Made by a program: the position numbers and the translations under genes
Notes under the pieces: generated by a model
The model's database searches: none
What the model was told of the DNA's origin: nothing
Seen by the model: only the letters and a program-made list of their open reading frames with translations
Assembly: GCA_964419225.1 (NCBI GenBank)
Contig: CAYQPF010000007.1
Coordinates: 11,099-75,098, forward strand
Direction: 5' to 3'
Length of the DNA stretch: 64,000 nt
Origin: CAYQPF01 sp964419225
Lineage (GTDB): Bacteria; Cloacimonadota; Cloacimonadia; Cloacimonadales; CAYQPF01
Shown: in pieces, positions 45,133 to 53,589 of the stretch
Position numbering within the stretch: the stretch's first letter is position 1
Layout: every line of letters begins with the position of its first letter

Positions 45133-47271
45133 ATGAAATTACTGTCTTTTCTCAGTTGTTTCTTCTGTGTTTTCCTGATTAACGCCTCTCTCCTACTTGC
45201 TCAGGACAGTTTGAATGTATCCTGCTTAAGCAGCTCTTTTTATACAATGAATAGTACATGGGATGTTGAAATTGCAGGAAATTATGCATTTGTTGGAGAT
45301 TGGGATTTGTTTATTTTTGACATTAGTGATCCAACAAACCCGACAATAAAAAAAAGAATTGGTTTGAATGAAGGTGTAATAGCAATTTCTCTGAAAGACA
45401 ATTATCTTTATGTTCTCGAGGAACATACTCTTTCGATTTATAATGTAACTACCCCGGATAACATGCAATTAGTTAGTTCTTGCATTATCACTGGTATAGG
45501 AAAAGGTTTAGATGTTCAAGCCAATTATGTTTACGTTGCTACTTATGTTCAAGGGTTAAGAATAATTGATGCTACAAATCCTGCTAATCTGATTGAACTA
45601 AGCTACTACCTTCCAGAAGGATATGGCTTCGATATAGCTGTTAGAGGAAACTATGCCTATTTTGCAGATGGAAATGAAGGTCTTAGAGTAATCAATATTT
45701 CAATCCCTACAGCACCCCAAGAAATTGCTCATTTGAACTATCAGCAAATTGGTAATGTTTCGGGTGTCAAGCTGGCCGGAAATTTTGCATACCTCTCGAC
45801 AGGTTATTCAGGATTAAAAATTGTGAACATTTCTAACCCTCAAAATCCTACCTTGATCGGAATCTGGGAGACACAAAGTCAGGTTATGGATGTATTTATT
45901 GTCAACTCGTATGCATTTTTAGCAAACTATACAAGTTTAAGTATTTTAAACATTTCTAATCCCTCAAATCCTCAATTGATATCTAATACTGAAACGCCTT
46001 ATAACGTAGTAAATGTATTTATTGCAGGCAATTATGCATATCTATCCTGTTATTTAGCAGGTTTTCATATCTTTAATATTTCTAACCCATTTGGTCCGTT
46101 TGAAATAAGCTCTTACAATAAACATCTTACGAATTTAATCTCTGCACAAAACGACTTTGTTTATCTATCCGATTCTGCAAACAACCTTAATATCATTGAT
46201 GTCCAAAACCCCTGCATTCCTCAGGAGGTTGGTCTGTTCACTGCCTCCGGTGCTATTATGGGGATTGCTGTAGCAAATAACTATCTCTATATTGCTGACG
46301 AACTTGCGGGAATTCGGATCCTGGATATCAGCAATCCTTCCAATCCTCAGCAAACCGGAATCTTTCCTGATTGTTATCCCCAAACTCTTTGTCTTGCAGG
46401 AGATTATCTTTATTTCACTAGTTCTTATAACTTCTTTCAAGTAATCGACATTTCTGATCCTGCAAACCCTCAGTCAATCAGTAATTTCTATTTAACTGAC
46501 AATGTTTATTACTACACAGTACAGGGAAATTATCTATACCTTTCCACTTTTGATTTGAGAATTTATGACATTTCTGATCCAGGAAACCCTCAGTTGATCA
46601 GTCAAATGGATTTTCCAGGCAATTTCATTGGAAAAATAATTGTAAGAAATTGTTTTGCTTATGTAGTTATCCCGCAAATTGGAATATCAATTGTCAATGT
46701 TTCAAACCCGGCAACTCCTCAAATCATTGGTTCATATTATTCTATGGATAATGCTAATGATCTTATATTGTTTGAGACTCATGCTTTTTGGCTTAATTTT
46801 GATACCGGTCTCCATGTTCTTGATGTTTCAAATCTAAATAATCCCAACGAAACAGGGTTCTATAACTCTCATGGTCAACCCTATAAGCTTGATATCTCTG
46901 ACAATTTAGCCTTTGTGTCTGAAGGAAGAAGCTTCAACATCTATGATTGTTCTTCTGCTGTAAAAAAAGCTGATCAAACTTTTAGAGAACCTGGTAAAAT
47001 ATTGCTCGAACAAAACTTCCCCAATCCTTTCAATCCGAATACTTCAATATCATTTACTTTATACGAAGAGGCAAGCGTTCTCCTGAATATTTATAACTCT
47101 AAAGGTCAAAAAATAAAAACACTGATGAATGATTTAATGCAGTCCGGCCAACATCTTGTATTTTGGGATGGATTGAATGACTCTGGGGAAAAAGTATCTT
47201 CCGGATTGTACTTTTATAAAATCAGCTCTACCCAAAAAAGTATAACAAAAAAAATGATTCTTTTAAAATAG
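45133..47271 (+). CDS. Secreted LVIVD-repeat beta-propeller protein with sorting domain
   Basis: 712 residues. The signal peptide ends near SLLLAQ. Thirteen clear repeats of ~43 residues follow, each with GNYAYLS..GL.I.DISNP.NPQ.IG, the LVIVD repeat. A last degenerate one (FNIYDCSSA) may make 14, the same blade number as the Reg_prop proteins here. The final ~85 residues are the FlgD-like sorting domain (NFPNPFNPNTSISF ... KKMILLK). GGAGG precedes the ATG. Function unknown; LVIVD proteins are cell-surface propellers. It stands alone between two minus-strand genes. Confidence 0.88.
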   Translation: MKLLSFLSCFFCVFLINASLLLAQDSLNVSCLSSSFYTMNSTWDVEIAGNYAFVGDWDLFIFDISDPTNPTIKKRIGLNEGVIAISLKDNYLYVLEEHTLSIYNVTTPDNMQLVSSCIITGIGKGLDVQANYVYVATYVQGLRIIDATNPANLIELSYYLPEGYGFDIAVRGNYAYFADGNEGLRVINISIPTAPQEIAHLNYQQIGNVSGVKLAGNFAYLSTGYSGLKIVNISNPQNPTLIGIWETQSQVMDVFIVNSYAFLANYTSLSILNISNPSNPQLISNTETPYNVVNVFIAGNYAYLSCYLAGFHIFNISNPFGPFEISSYNKHLTNLISAQNDFVYLSDSANNLNIIDVQNPCIPQEVGLFTASGAIMGIAVANNYLYIADELAGIRILDISNPSNPQQTGIFPDCYPQTLCLAGDYLYFTSSYNFFQVIDISDPANPQSISNFYLTDNVYYYTVQGNYLYLSTFDLRIYDISDPGNPQLISQMDFPGNFIGKIIVRNCFAYVVIPQIGISIVNVSNPATPQIIGSYYSMDNANDLILFETHAFWLNFDTGLHVLDVSNLNNPNETGFYNSHGQPYKLDISDNLAFVSEGRSFNIYDCSSAVKKADQTFREPGKILLEQNFPNPFNPNTSISFTLYEEASVLLNIYNSKGQKIKTLMNDLMQSGQHLVFWDGLNDSGEKVSSGLYFYKISSTQKSITKKMILLK

Positions 47272-47538
47272 GACTAACATCCAGCATGTTTTCTTATGCC
47301 GGGGGAATAATACTACCGTGATTTTAGGATGTCATAGAGGATTAAACCCGGATTGTGTAGTAGAAGTTTGCAGCTGGGTCGGAGATTTTGAAGATTGAAG
47401 GCTCTCAATCTTTCTTTCTCTAATCTTTCCCACTGATGCCTGACGACTGACGCCAGGCGACTATACAGGATTCAGTCAGTTTATAAATATTCTCCTGTAC
47501 AGTTCGGGTATTAGCTTTAGGGTTTCTCTTTGGTTACT
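47272..47538. other. Intergenic, no gene seen
   Basis: About 270 bases between convergent genes. Holds a CTGATGCCTGACGACTGACGC repeat-like stretch near 47430-47460 that can form a small hairpin (GCCTG/CAGGC). No T-rich terminator was found. Confidence 0.4.
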
Positions 47539-48801
47539 TCATCTATTTAGAACTATTTTATAGCTTATATTTACCATAATACTCTCTAAATAATGTGAGT
47601 AGGTAATTTTATTAATAGTGTCTGTATCGTCTGAGTAATAAGAGTAATAATTAGAAAAAGAACTCCTATCATAAGCCACTTTCACAGAAAAGTGCTTAGT
47701 TGGATTTATCTCTGTTCCAAAAGTATATCCTTTTTGGTAGTTAGGTTTTAGTAATGGTCTTAAATAATAATTATCGGAATAATAGTATTGTTGAATATCA
47801 GAAGAAAATAACGGGATAGCTGTCCAATAGTATCCAACCCGGATTGGCAGTATAAATTTATATTCCAAACCAACTCTAAAATCATTACCATTTTTCGCCT
47901 TGTCATCTCCATAATGATACAGTGGAAAATCATTATCGGAGTCCTTCCAAGATAATGTAATCTCTTTAAGATTTTTGATTCGATATTCAATAGCAATCAA
48001 GGTGTTTTTTTCGGGTTTTAGATTTAAACCAATGGAATAGGTCAGAGGATAATCAATGGCAAATTCATAACTCCAATGTCCTGGAAAGCCTGTATAGGAA
48101 TCAAAATATAGAGTTGATTCATAATTTATTGAATGTGCAGGAGTAAGTGTTCCTCCAATACAGATAAAATCATTTTCTACTTTAAATCCAAGGTTAATAA
48201 AAGTTGAAGAAATTTTCTCTTTCATTTTCCCATAATTTTCACTTGATGTATTAGTATAATAATTAATATTTCCTTCACTTTCATTATTGTTAGCACCATG
48301 ATTAATGTTCAAACCTATGGCTATACCGGATTTATCTGATATTGCAAGACCCATGGTATAGACTCCAAAATTCCCGGAATAGTAGTATTTTTGCTGTGAA
48401 TAGTAGGAACTTGGAAGGTTTTCTTTAAAATTGTAAGCATATAATTCCCGGTAGCCAGCACCTATTATTATCTGATTGTCTTTGAACGGTTTGACCACAG
48501 ACACAGCATCAAGTGCAAAATTACTTTTGAATTTAACTTCGTAAGGTTTGTCTTGTTTCTGTTTACTCCAATCTGATGAAACTCCAATTTCCAAAGCTTT
48601 AACCCGTGAAAGCATTGCAGGGTTATCGAATAAAGAAAACACCGGACTGCAATTTAAAGTGGACGTTCGCCCCAAGGATAAAGCATTAGCATCGATGGTT
48701 TTGATCTGATAATCATCATAAAAATTTCTGTTTACGCCAATATCACCTGACAGTATTTGGAAAGTAAATAGTAAAACACAAAAGGAAATCAATTTTTCCA
48801 T
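47539..48801 (-). CDS. Outer-membrane beta-barrel, FadL/OMPP1-like, paralogue A
   Basis: 420 residues from the ATG at 48801, with AGGAG eight bases upstream. Signal MEKLISFCVLLFTFQILSG. The mature N-terminus has NRNFYDDYQIKTIDA and SLGRTSTLNCSPVFSLFDNP then AML, resembling the (G)A....NPA.L start of FadL/OMPP1/PorV-type barrels. The remainder alternates polar and aromatic residues (FRVGLEYKFILPIRVGYYW, FGTEINPTKHFSVKVAYDRS), as expected for barrel strands. Closely similar to 53590-54849 throughout. Function unknown; fatty-acid transport or a PorV-like shuttle for sorting-domain proteins are both possible. A TTGACA lies 63-68 bases upstream. Confidence 0.8.
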   Translation of the reverse strand: MEKLISFCVLLFTFQILSGDIGVNRNFYDDYQIKTIDANALSLGRTSTLNCSPVFSLFDNPAMLSRVKALEIGVSSDWSKQKQDKPYEVKFKSNFALDAVSVVKPFKDNQIIIGAGYRELYAYNFKENLPSSYYSQQKYYYSGNFGVYTMGLAISDKSGIAIGLNINHGANNNESEGNINYYTNTSSENYGKMKEKISSTFINLGFKVENDFICIGGTLTPAHSINYESTLYFDSYTGFPGHWSYEFAIDYPLTYSIGLNLKPEKNTLIAIEYRIKNLKEITLSWKDSDNDFPLYHYGDDKAKNGNDFRVGLEYKFILPIRVGYYWTAIPLFSSDIQQYYYSDNYYLRPLLKPNYQKGYTFGTEINPTKHFSVKVAYDRSSFSNYYSYYSDDTDTINKITYSHYLESIMVNISYKIVLNR

Positions 48802-48991
48802 GTCCAATCTCCTGACAACATTCATTTTCTGAAAAAACGATAATCTGCTTTATAATACATATTTGTCAAATTGAAATTGAAAAGACCTCTGATATTGCTC
48901 AAAATAAACATAAATTTCAGATATCAGAAAACCCTTGACTTAATTATTATCTTTCATTGTGAATAATTGAGATTATATTAGGAGGTTCAAA

Positions 48992-51124
48992 TTGAAAAAA
49001 CTTATCCTGATCTGTGTTTTCTTTTTAAATATAAGCTGGATTTTCTCTCAGACAAGTCAGGGCATAAATTATCAGAATTGTAATTGGGTGCACAACTTTG
49101 TCGCAGAGGGGGATTGGCTCTGGCTTGCCACTGATTGCGGCTTAATAAAGTATAATATAGTTAACGGACTAATTGAATATTACGGTGCTGATGTCTCTGG
49201 CTTAGCAAATGATTTTAAAGATATTAAAATTGATTCTCAGGGCAATTTATGGTTATCAGCTACTTATAATACTTTAACCAAATTTGACGGTATGAACTGG
49301 ACTGTCTATAGTTCAGCAAACTCTTTGTTACCTTATGCGTTAAAGGACTGCCTTGAAATAGATTCCAAGGACAATATCTGGATAGGAACTCGTCAGGGAC
49401 TGGTTAAATTTGATGGACAGGATTGGAATATCTACAATACTTCCAACTCATGTTTACCTGATGACTGGATTCAATGTCTTTGCTCAGATTCCTTGAACAA
49501 CATCTGGATAGGTACCGACAATGGATTAGTTAAATTTGATGGACAGAATTGGTCGATTTACAATACATCTAATACAAATATTCCTGATAATTATATCAGG
49601 GATTTGAAGATAAACTCAACTGGTGATTTATGTGTACTGACAGGAAATGCCCTAACTATTTTTAATGGCTTAACCTGGACTGTGAAAAATCCTGTTAATG
49701 TACAATTTCCTTCAAACAGTTTTTCCAGCATCTCTTTTGATTCTCAGGGTAATTTCTGGTTGGGAACAAATAATTGTGGGGTGTATCGTTTAAATAATAC
49801 CGAATGGACTCATTATTTACCAAATTCAAATACTGAAATTGATACATATAACTTTCATGTTTCAAATATTCATGTAGATGATTACAATAATTTATGGATC
49901 TCAGCCGGATATTCGGGACTTATTAAATTTGAAGGAACAAACTGGGAGGAAATTGAAGTTGGAAGAACTAATTTTCCCAGCGAGGAAATACATTTTATTA
50001 ATGTAGCTCCTAACGGTCATAAATGGGTTACTTCTTCTTACAGTGTCTCTGAATTTGATGATCTTAACTGGGTATATCATCCTCAACCTTCTTCGTGGTA
50101 TAACCAAAGAGATCTTTCTCAATTTGTTGTTGATCATACCGGTAAATTATGGGGATGCTCTTCAAACTACATTGTTACTTTATACGAAAACCAATGGTTG
50201 AAATTTAATCATGAAAATTCTGACCTGCCCTATTCCACATTCTATTCCCTTGCTATAGATTCCCAAAATAATATTTGGGCAGGGCATAGCGGAGGACTTG
50301 CTAAATTTGACGGATTAAATTGGACGAATTACCCGAATAGTGAAATCCACTTGCCAAGTTATGATGCAAGATGTATTGCAGTTGACTCCTTGGATAACCT
50401 CTGGATTGGCACCAGCAAAGGCTTAGCTTATTTTACCGGGGGCACTTGCACCGTCTATAACAGTTCTAATTCACCTCTTCCAAGTGATTACATCTATGAT
50501 CTTACTATCGATTCTAATGGAGTAAAGTGGATAGGAACAGATAAAGGTTTAGCCAAATTCGATGGGTCAAATTGGGAAATATACACTTTGACTAATTCAG
50601 CGTTACCAGTCAGAAAATTAAGACATATAACTACTGATTATGCTAATAATGTTTGGATAGGTACTGATGATGGTTTAATAAAATTTGATGGTACTAATTG
50701 GTTTGTGTTTGATACTATTAACTCAATTTTACCACGGCAAAAAATTTATTGTGTGACCAGAGATTTGGAAGGAAACATATGGGTAGGCACTGATGTAGGT
50801 GTAACAGAATTCTTTTCTACAGCTTTACCGGTATCTCCCAAACCTATTCTTCCCCTGAATTTGACAAACTATCCTAATCCTTTTAACTCCCAAACTACGA
50901 TATCTTTTGACCTGCCATATACACAGTGGGTTGAGATAAAAGTTTACAATATTAAAGGACAGCTTGTTAAAAATCTGCTGAAAGATATTCAAATTGGCGG
51001 GAAAAGAACTGTAATCTGGGATGGAAAGGATAATAATGGCAAAAAATCTGCTTCCGGGGTATATTTTTGCAGAATTAAAACCCAAAATGCTAAAGCTGTT
51101 CATAAAATCCTATTACTAAAATGA
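48992..51124 (+). CDS. Secreted 14-blade Reg_prop beta-propeller protein with sorting domain
   Basis: 710 residues from a TTG at 48992, supported by AGGAGG seven bases upstream and an immediate signal peptide (KKLILICVFFLNISWIFSQ). Fourteen blades are countable (LWLATDCGLIK ... IWVGTDVGVTE), some with lost WIGT motifs such as LCVLTGN and LWGCSSN. The sorting domain starts NYPNPFNSQTTISFDL, with Ser replacing the usual Pro after FN, and ends KILLLK. This copy is more diverged than the three minus-strand propellers. It sits between the two outer-membrane barrel paralogue genes. A TTGACT lies 57 bases upstream. Confidence 0.87.
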   Translation: MKKLILICVFFLNISWIFSQTSQGINYQNCNWVHNFVAEGDWLWLATDCGLIKYNIVNGLIEYYGADVSGLANDFKDIKIDSQGNLWLSATYNTLTKFDGMNWTVYSSANSLLPYALKDCLEIDSKDNIWIGTRQGLVKFDGQDWNIYNTSNSCLPDDWIQCLCSDSLNNIWIGTDNGLVKFDGQNWSIYNTSNTNIPDNYIRDLKINSTGDLCVLTGNALTIFNGLTWTVKNPVNVQFPSNSFSSISFDSQGNFWLGTNNCGVYRLNNTEWTHYLPNSNTEIDTYNFHVSNIHVDDYNNLWISAGYSGLIKFEGTNWEEIEVGRTNFPSEEIHFINVAPNGHKWVTSSYSVSEFDDLNWVYHPQPSSWYNQRDLSQFVVDHTGKLWGCSSNYIVTLYENQWLKFNHENSDLPYSTFYSLAIDSQNNIWAGHSGGLAKFDGLNWTNYPNSEIHLPSYDARCIAVDSLDNLWIGTSKGLAYFTGGTCTVYNSSNSPLPSDYIYDLTIDSNGVKWIGTDKGLAKFDGSNWEIYTLTNSALPVRKLRHITTDYANNVWIGTDDGLIKFDGTNWFVFDTINSILPRQKIYCVTRDLEGNIWVGTDVGVTEFFSTALPVSPKPILPLNLTNYPNPFNSQTTISFDLPYTQWVEIKVYNIKGQLVKNLLKDIQIGGKRTVIWDGKDNNGKKSASGVYFCRIKTQNAKAVHKILLLK

Positions 51125-51183
51125 ATAGACCCTGCCTAATGCCCTGACAGGTTCTTCCCCCAAAGATCTTGAATACATGGCCT

Positions 51184-51217
51184 CCTTCCCTTTGCAAGGG
51201 AAGGATCATAGGATGAG
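51184..51217 (+). repeat. REP-like palindrome, copy 4
   Basis: Stem CCTTCCCTT/AAGGGAAGG with loop TGC and tail ATCATAGGATGAG. It is followed by a TCTGCCTACTGCATACT stretch like that after copy 3. Lies between convergent genes. Confidence 0.75.
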
Positions 51218-51274
51218 TTGTTTTCCGTCTGCCTACTGCATACTACCCAGTTTGGTTTAAATCTTACACCTCAT

Positions 51275-52057
51275 TCATATTTTTACATCAAATTCCTCTT
51301 CTACCGAGTGCAAGGGAACAATCTCATCATTCTTGTCTTTCAGATATGATAGATGATGCTTACCATAAGGCAGATTGTCTTTCAATTTTGATACGACACG
51401 GTACAGGATAATATCATCAGGTAACTCCACTTTTTCCTTTAATAATGAAAATCCCTTTTTATCCATTAAAAGATATTCCGGATAAGTGTAGCTTTTGGAA
51501 AAATGGACTCCTCCACCAATTCCAACACCAGGCATAGGAGCATTATAGTTTTTCTTAGCAACTTCTTTAAAGGAAATTGTGCCGGAAAATGTCCAAAGGG
51601 TGCGGCTGGTTTTTGTGGAAATCAGTTCACAATTCAAAGTTATGTTTCCCTGACATAAAGGATCAAATCCCTCCAAAAAGCTGGGGTCTTTCACCACTTT
51701 ATTAAAGCCGGTAACATTCATCTTAAAAATGGCATCTGCTCCAAAAATCCTATTGTAAGCGGAGTAAGTATTATCAGCAGTTAATGAATCCTGCAGATTG
51801 GGAAATTTATCTAATATTTTATCAGCTAAATAGGGAGAAATTGTATAATATCCGTTTTGTGATATGGGAAAAATACCTGCATTCAAGATCAAGTTTTCGG
51901 GTAAAGACAAAGTAGAACTATTCGTGGCTGATGCAAAGAATATTGTTACAGGCTTTTCTTCATACATAAGCGGATATTGAGTAAGTCTGGTTTGCTCTTG
52001 AGCAAAACAAGTTAATCCAATGCTTAAGAATATTAGTAGAATGATATAATGTTTCAT
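51275..52057 (-). CDS. DUF799 (GNA1162-like) exported protein, copy 2
   Basis: 260 residues. Signal MKHYIILLIFLSIGLTCFAQ; the lipobox-like GLTC is weak and cleavage after CFA is possible. The family pattern is clear: QYPLMYEEKPVTIFFAS, FPISQNGYYTISPYLADKIL, IFGADAIFKMNVTGF, ELISTKTSRTLWTFSGTI and LPYGKHHLSYLKD near the end. It matches the DUF799/GNA1162 lipoproteins, which usually travel with CsgG and DUF4810. The function of DUF799 is not settled; an outer-membrane accessory role is inference. Starts four bases after the stop of a DUF4810 gene, and is the last gene of the five-gene operon. Confidence 0.82.
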   Translation of the reverse strand: MKHYIILLIFLSIGLTCFAQEQTRLTQYPLMYEEKPVTIFFASATNSSTLSLPENLILNAGIFPISQNGYYTISPYLADKILDKFPNLQDSLTADNTYSAYNRIFGADAIFKMNVTGFNKVVKDPSFLEGFDPLCQGNITLNCELISTKTSRTLWTFSGTISFKEVAKKNYNAPMPGVGIGGGVHFSKSYTYPEYLLMDKKGFSLLKEKVELPDDIILYRVVSKLKDNLPYGKHHLSYLKDKNDEIVPLHSVEEEFDVKI

Positions 52058-52061
52058 ATTG

Positions 52062-52433
52062 TCACCTCGCCAACAATAAAAGATCTACGAATTTTTGTGC
52101 TTCAGGGAACAAGCGTAATTCTTCTTTACACAATTTTGCTGCTTTTGCTTCATTTTCTTTATAGAGTAATTCAGATAACTCTAATCTGGTTGACGGTGGT
52201 ATTTTCCAGGAATCAAGATTAGTATTCTCCCCCGTAACCATTTTCAACGAAAGCAGATACTCTTTTTTGTTAGCCTCATCAGGCTTTGCTCTATACCTGC
52301 AAAGATCATGATAATAGCCTGATCCTCCCCAATAAAAAGCACTGTCAACGCAGCCGGTTAAGGCTATTAGCAAGATACTGCCAAATATGATTGATTTCAA
52401 ATGTCTGCCTAGTTTGATTAAATTCCTTTTCAT
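52062..52433 (-). CDS. DUF4810 lipoprotein, copy 2
   Basis: 123 residues. An N-terminal basic stretch and hydrophobic segment end in the lipobox LTGC (IIFGSILLIALTGC). The mature part has AFYWGGSGYYHDLCRYRAKP, then IPPSTRLELSELLYKE and KEELRLFPEAQKFVDLLL. This fits the DUF4810 plan (WG.Y...LY.Y...P, PP...EL, ..E...PE...F...L). GGAGG lies four bases before the ATG. Tightly followed by the DUF799 gene (four-base gap). Likely anchored in the outer membrane facing the periplasm. Confidence 0.8.
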   Translation of the reverse strand: MKRNLIKLGRHLKSIIFGSILLIALTGCVDSAFYWGGSGYYHDLCRYRAKPDEANKKEYLLSLKMVTGENTNLDSWKIPPSTRLELSELLYKENEAKAAKLCKEELRLFPEAQKFVDLLLLAR

Positions 52434-52466
52434 AGCACCTCCAGGAGCCTTAAATTTTATAAATTC

Positions 52467-53186
52467 TTATATTTCCACTTTTACATCATGTTTCTTCTTT
52501 GTATGTACAGGTTTTATTTCAGTATCGATATCTTTTTGATAATATCTATTATGCTTACCATAGGGTAAATTCTTCTTTATTTCAGGGAATATACAAGACA
52601 GTACAATATCATCAGTCATATTCAAAGTTTCATACCTATATATCACACCAAATCCAATGGGAATTGCTGAATTCAATTTTGTCAGATTTCCTTCTAAAAA
52701 AGTCAATGTGTCAGAAAATTCCCAGAGAACTTTACCGGACTTTGTTGAGATCAATTGGCAGCTAAAACCCATCGATCCTTCATGAAGCGGATTAGTTATC
52801 CCTAAAAGGTGTTTCTTTACATCACCAACTGTGTAACTGAATATCTTCATTTTAAATACCGCATCTGCTCCGAAAATTCTATTATATACAGCATAAGTGC
52901 TATCAGAATGCAATGAGTCTGCTATATTGGGTAAAGTATTCAGTATCTTTTCTGTTAAAAACGGTGAGATTGTATAATAACCATGTTCGGATAAAGGAAT
53001 TGCTGCTGCTTGTAAAATCTGGTTTTCCGGCAAAGAGAATTCAGTATTGTTCTCTGCAGACATAAAAAATATCGTGAGAGGCTTCTCTTCATACATCAAG
53101 GGATATTTGTCTTGTCGGGTTTGGCTCTGAGCATAACAGGATAACAATATCATTAGTAATGGAAGTATTAGTATAAATTTTTTCAT
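52467..53186 (-). CDS. DUF799 (GNA1162-like) exported protein, copy 1
   Basis: 239 residues. Signal MKKFILILPLLMILLSCYAQ, with LLSC a plausible lipobox. Family segments: KYPLMYEEKPLTIFFMS, IPLSEHGYYTISPFLTEKIL, IFGADAVFKMKIFSY, QLISTKSGKVLWEFSD and NLPYGKHNRYYQKD. About half identical by eye to the gene at 51275, but without its Gly-rich VGIGGG insertion. Begins five bases after the preceding DUF4810 gene and is followed after 33 bases by the second DUF4810 gene, so the pair has been tandemly duplicated. Confidence 0.82.
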   Translation of the reverse strand: MKKFILILPLLMILLSCYAQSQTRQDKYPLMYEEKPLTIFFMSAENNTEFSLPENQILQAAAIPLSEHGYYTISPFLTEKILNTLPNIADSLHSDSTYAVYNRIFGADAVFKMKIFSYTVGDVKKHLLGITNPLHEGSMGFSCQLISTKSGKVLWEFSDTLTFLEGNLTKLNSAIPIGFGVIYRYETLNMTDDIVLSCIFPEIKKNLPYGKHNRYYQKDIDTEIKPVHTKKKHDVKVEI

Positions 53187-53191
53187 ACCTG

Positions 53192-53563
53192 TTACCTCGT
53201 CTGTAAGAGTAGATCAACAAACTTCTTTGCTTCAGGAAAGTACTTCAATTCATCCTGGTATAGAATCGCTGCTTTATCTTTAGTTCTAGGATTTTCATAC
53301 AACATTTCAGACAACTCTAATCTGACAGAGGGCGGAACTGCCCAAGTCCCTGCCCCATTATTCTCATTTGCTGTAATATTAAGAGAAGTGATAAAAACTT
53401 TTTTTGTATCCACAGACGGCTTGTCCTTATACAAACAGAAATATCTGTAATAATTAAAATCCCATACACAGGAATTACTGGCACAACCAAATAAAGAGAT
53501 AAGAATAGCTCCAAATACCCATTTTTTAATATTTCTAATATGTTTTGCTAAAACACTTTTCAT
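53192..53563 (-). CDS. DUF4810 lipoprotein, copy 1
   Basis: 123 residues, the same length as its paralogue at 52062. The lipobox LFGC ends the signal (VFGAILISLFGC). The mature region reads NYYRYFCLYKDKPSVDTKKV, then VPPSVRLELSEMLYE and YQDELKYFPEAKKFVDLLLQ. The WGG-type motif of copy 2 is altered to WDFN. AAGGAG precedes the ATG. It starts 26 bases after the barrel gene and leads directly into DUF799 copy 1. Confidence 0.78.
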   Translation of the reverse strand: MKSVLAKHIRNIKKWVFGAILISLFGCASNSCVWDFNYYRYFCLYKDKPSVDTKKVFITSLNITANENNGAGTWAVPPSVRLELSEMLYENPRTKDKAAILYQDELKYFPEAKKFVDLLLQTR

Positions 53564-53589
53564 TGTTTCTCCTTATTTACCGATGTTCT

